Of a stretch of DNA of 64,000 nucleotides, positions 62,828-64,000 are shown piece after piece. This DNA is from Weissella muntiaci (GTDB taxonomy: Bacteria; Bacillota; Bacilli; Lactobacillales; Lactobacillaceae). Position numbers and translations under genes: made by a program. Numbering within the stretch: position 1 is the stretch's first letter; each line of letters starts with the position of its first letter. The notes beneath the pieces were generated by a model. The model was not told the origin of the DNA. It saw nothing but the letters and a program-made list of their open reading frames with translations, and made no database searches. The DNA is taken from NCBI RefSeq assembly GCF_008107635.1, contig NZ_SDGZ01000014.1, positions 1-64,000 on the forward strand. Reading direction: 5' to 3'.

Positions 62828-62917
62828 TGATTAGAATTTATCATATTATTTACACATTTACAAGCGCTTTTCAATTTTTCACGAAGATTGTTTTTAGAAT
62901 TCAAATAAGTGTTCGTA

Positions 62918-63244
62918 TTAATTGCTTTGCAATTGCGTATATACCGCAATAACATCTGCCAAAACTGCTGCATCAATTTTAACCGTCAGAAAGCGTCCCA
63001 TTGGTGTGATTGTGTGCCGCTTCTTAAAAGCTAACTCATTAATGGCTACCAGCATCACAGTCAAACCATTTTCAGTCAAGAAAAGTTGTCCGGCATCTGC
63101 GAGCTTCCCCTTTGTGTGTTTACCAATCCGCCAACTGTGAAAATCACTCAAAGTTAACGGCCCTTTCTGTGGTTTGTAACCACCATCATTGTTCTGTTGA
63201 ACCACGACCCCAATTAATTCAGCCGTCGGATACTTGTCAGCCAT
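62918..63244 (-). CDS. Protein of unknown function (108 aa)
   Basis: Not recognised. Soluble, slightly basic 108-residue protein with predicted strands and turns: AELIGVVVQQNNDGGYKPQKG, DFHSWRIGKHTKGKLADAG, LFLTENGLTVMLVAIN and FLTVKIDAAVLADVIAVYTQL. No signal, membrane segment or metal motif. GGAGGGAAAG precedes the ATG, so translation is well supported. It is divergent from the sulfur-amino-acid gene to the right and upstream of the leader-peptide unit. Confidence 0.7.
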   Translation of the reverse strand: MADKYPTAELIGVVVQQNNDGGYKPQKGPLTLSDFHSWRIGKHTKGKLADAGQLFLTENGLTVMLVAINELAFKKRHTITPMGRFLTVKIDAAVLADVIAVYTQLQSN

Positions 63245-63370
63245 CGTAGCTTTCCCTCCTACAAGGTGTTAGCAAAATTATAGCACGTCCATTTTACATC
63301 AGTGCTTGAACCTTTGTTTGTAAACCCTTACAATGTAGTTCAATAAATAAAAGTAAGTAGGTATTTAACC

Positions 63371-64000
63371 ATGCAAATCGAAACAGCTGTCATCCATGCC
63401 GGCATCCAAGAAGATCCATTAACAGGCGCCGTCATTCCCCCCATTTATCAGACATCAACCTATCACCAAGCCGAACTAGGCGGACATGTTAAGTATGAAT
63501 ACACGCGCGGCGAAAACCCAACCCGTTTCGCGGTTGAAGCTGTTATGGCCACCCTTGAACACGGGACAGCTGGCTTTGCTTTCTCATCAGGTATGACTGC
63601 GATTCATGCCGTTCTGACGCTACTCCATAGTGGTGACCATCTGATTATAGGGACCGACGTCTATGGCGGCACCTTCCGTCTAGTTAATCGCATATTAAGT
63701 AATCTGGGCATCACAGCCACAGCTGTTGACACAAATAATCCCCATGCCGTTCAAGAAGCCATTCAACCCAACACTAAAATGTTGTATTTGGAAACGCCAT
63801 CAAATCCCCTTCTCCACGTTACCGACATCCCTCAAGCCGCTAAGATTGCCCATCAAGCACAAATGATTGTGGCAGTTGATAATACCTTCGCCAGTCCTAT
63901 TAATCAGACTCCCTTAGATCTAGGTGCCGATATAGTTTTGCACTCTGGCACCAAATATTTAGGTGGTCATTCTGATCTTATATCTGGTTTTGTCGTCACA
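63371..64000 (+). CDS. Cystathionine gamma-synthase/lyase family PLP enzyme (3' end beyond window)
   Basis: The frame is open from the ATG at 63371 to the window end (210 codons), so the gene is cut. N-terminus MQIETAVIHAGIQEDP, then PPIYQTSTYHQ, YEYTRGENPTR (substrate Tyr/Arg), FSSGMTAIHAV (PLP phosphate), YLETPSNPLLHVTDI, VAVDNTFASP (PLP Asp) and HSGTKYLGGHSD with the PLP-binding Lys. These are the marks of Cys/Met metabolism PLP enzymes (MetB/MetC/MccB). Synthase versus lyase cannot be told from this part. AGTAGG precedes the start. Confidence 0.92.
   Translation, partial: MQIETAVIHAGIQEDPLTGAVIPPIYQTSTYHQAELGGHVKYEYTRGENPTRFAVEAVMATLEHGTAGFAFSSGMTAIHAVLTLLHSGDHLIIGTDVYGGTFRLVNRILSNLGITATAVDTNNPHAVQEAIQPNTKMLYLETPSNPLLHVTDIPQAAKIAHQAQMIVAVDNTFASPINQTPLDLGADIVLHSGTKYLGGHSDLISGFVVT

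Noticed and set aside
62867-62882. Palindrome around AAGCGCTT upstream of the leader peptide as a cre site
   Set aside because: Three to four mismatches to the cre consensus, including the conserved outer TG/CA positions.

Overview
The window looks like a chromosomal segment of a low-to-moderate GC Gram-positive coccus or rod of the Lactobacillales. My best guess is the Leuconostocaceae branch (Weissella-like), from the gene set and the style of the proteins; the species is not identified. Supporting features are a WalRKHIJ-HtrA locus, a CcpA-like cre site, an LPxTG surface protein, a bifunctional AdhE, PepV and PepO peptidases, and a Bacillus/Lactobacillus-type PurR-GlmU pair. Almost every gene is on the minus strand. 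Most of it is core genome, with few signs of mobile DNA: I see no insertion sequence, prophage, integrase or CRISPR array.

Layout from left to right. 0.2-7.8 kb: a small unknown gene, a large LPxTG-anchored leucine-rich (BspA/DUF285) surface protein, gpmA, a ferredoxin-NADP reductase, an SseB-like protein, an ispE homologue and an MFS exporter. 7.9-11.9 kb: the gdpP-rplI-dnaB operon. 12-16.7 kb: a cassette of a guanylate-kinase-like protein, a Ser-rich membrane protein and a two-TM protein, then birA with a secreted DUF1002 protein and a Thr/Ser/Asn-rich envelope protein. 17-20.4 kb: pepV, two tandem coiled-coil paralogues of unknown function, and upstream of them a large structured RNA of about 375 nt with its own terminator. 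20.7-27 kb: polysaccharide deacetylase, nnrD, ppx, trpS and helD. 27.1-31.9 kb: a four-gene operon of an acpS-alr gene FUSION, mazF without mazE, an osmolyte permease/binding-protein fusion and a disulfide-reductase-like flavoprotein. 32-42 kb: cshA, murA (with Asp in place of the catalytic Cys), pyrG with a classical G-tract CTP attenuator, an Lsa-like ABC-F gene inserted in the usual rpoE-pyrG neighbourhood, rpoE, a HAD phosphatase and an HD phosphohydrolase. 42-50 kb: a DUF1934 gene, an intergenic array of five hairpins with C-rich loops (candidate sRNA), then htrA-walJIHKR. 50.1-50.8 kb: four near-identical tRNA-Lys(CUU) genes, each with its own promoter and terminator. 51-64 kb: rpsF-ssb-rpsR, an unknown gene, prs, adhE, pepO, a candidate plus-strand sRNA, purR-glmU, an amino-acid permease preceded by a 22-codon leader peptide and terminator, an unknown gene, and the start of a cystathionine gamma-synthase/lyase family gene cut by the window end.

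How the parts fit together. Cell-wall supply and surveillance is prominent: murA, alr, glmU, walRKHIJ, htrA, polysaccharide deacetylase and an LPxTG protein. Transcription/RNA recycling factors co-occur (helD, rpoE/delta, cshA). Nucleotide metabolism (pyrG, prs, purR) carries visible feedback regulation. The most novel-looking items are the structured RNA plus coiled-coil pair, the AcpS-Alr fusion beside a lone MazF, the C-rich hairpin array, the leader-peptide attenuator, and the Cys-to-Asp MurA. All function calls rest on motif reading and family knowledge; no database search was run.
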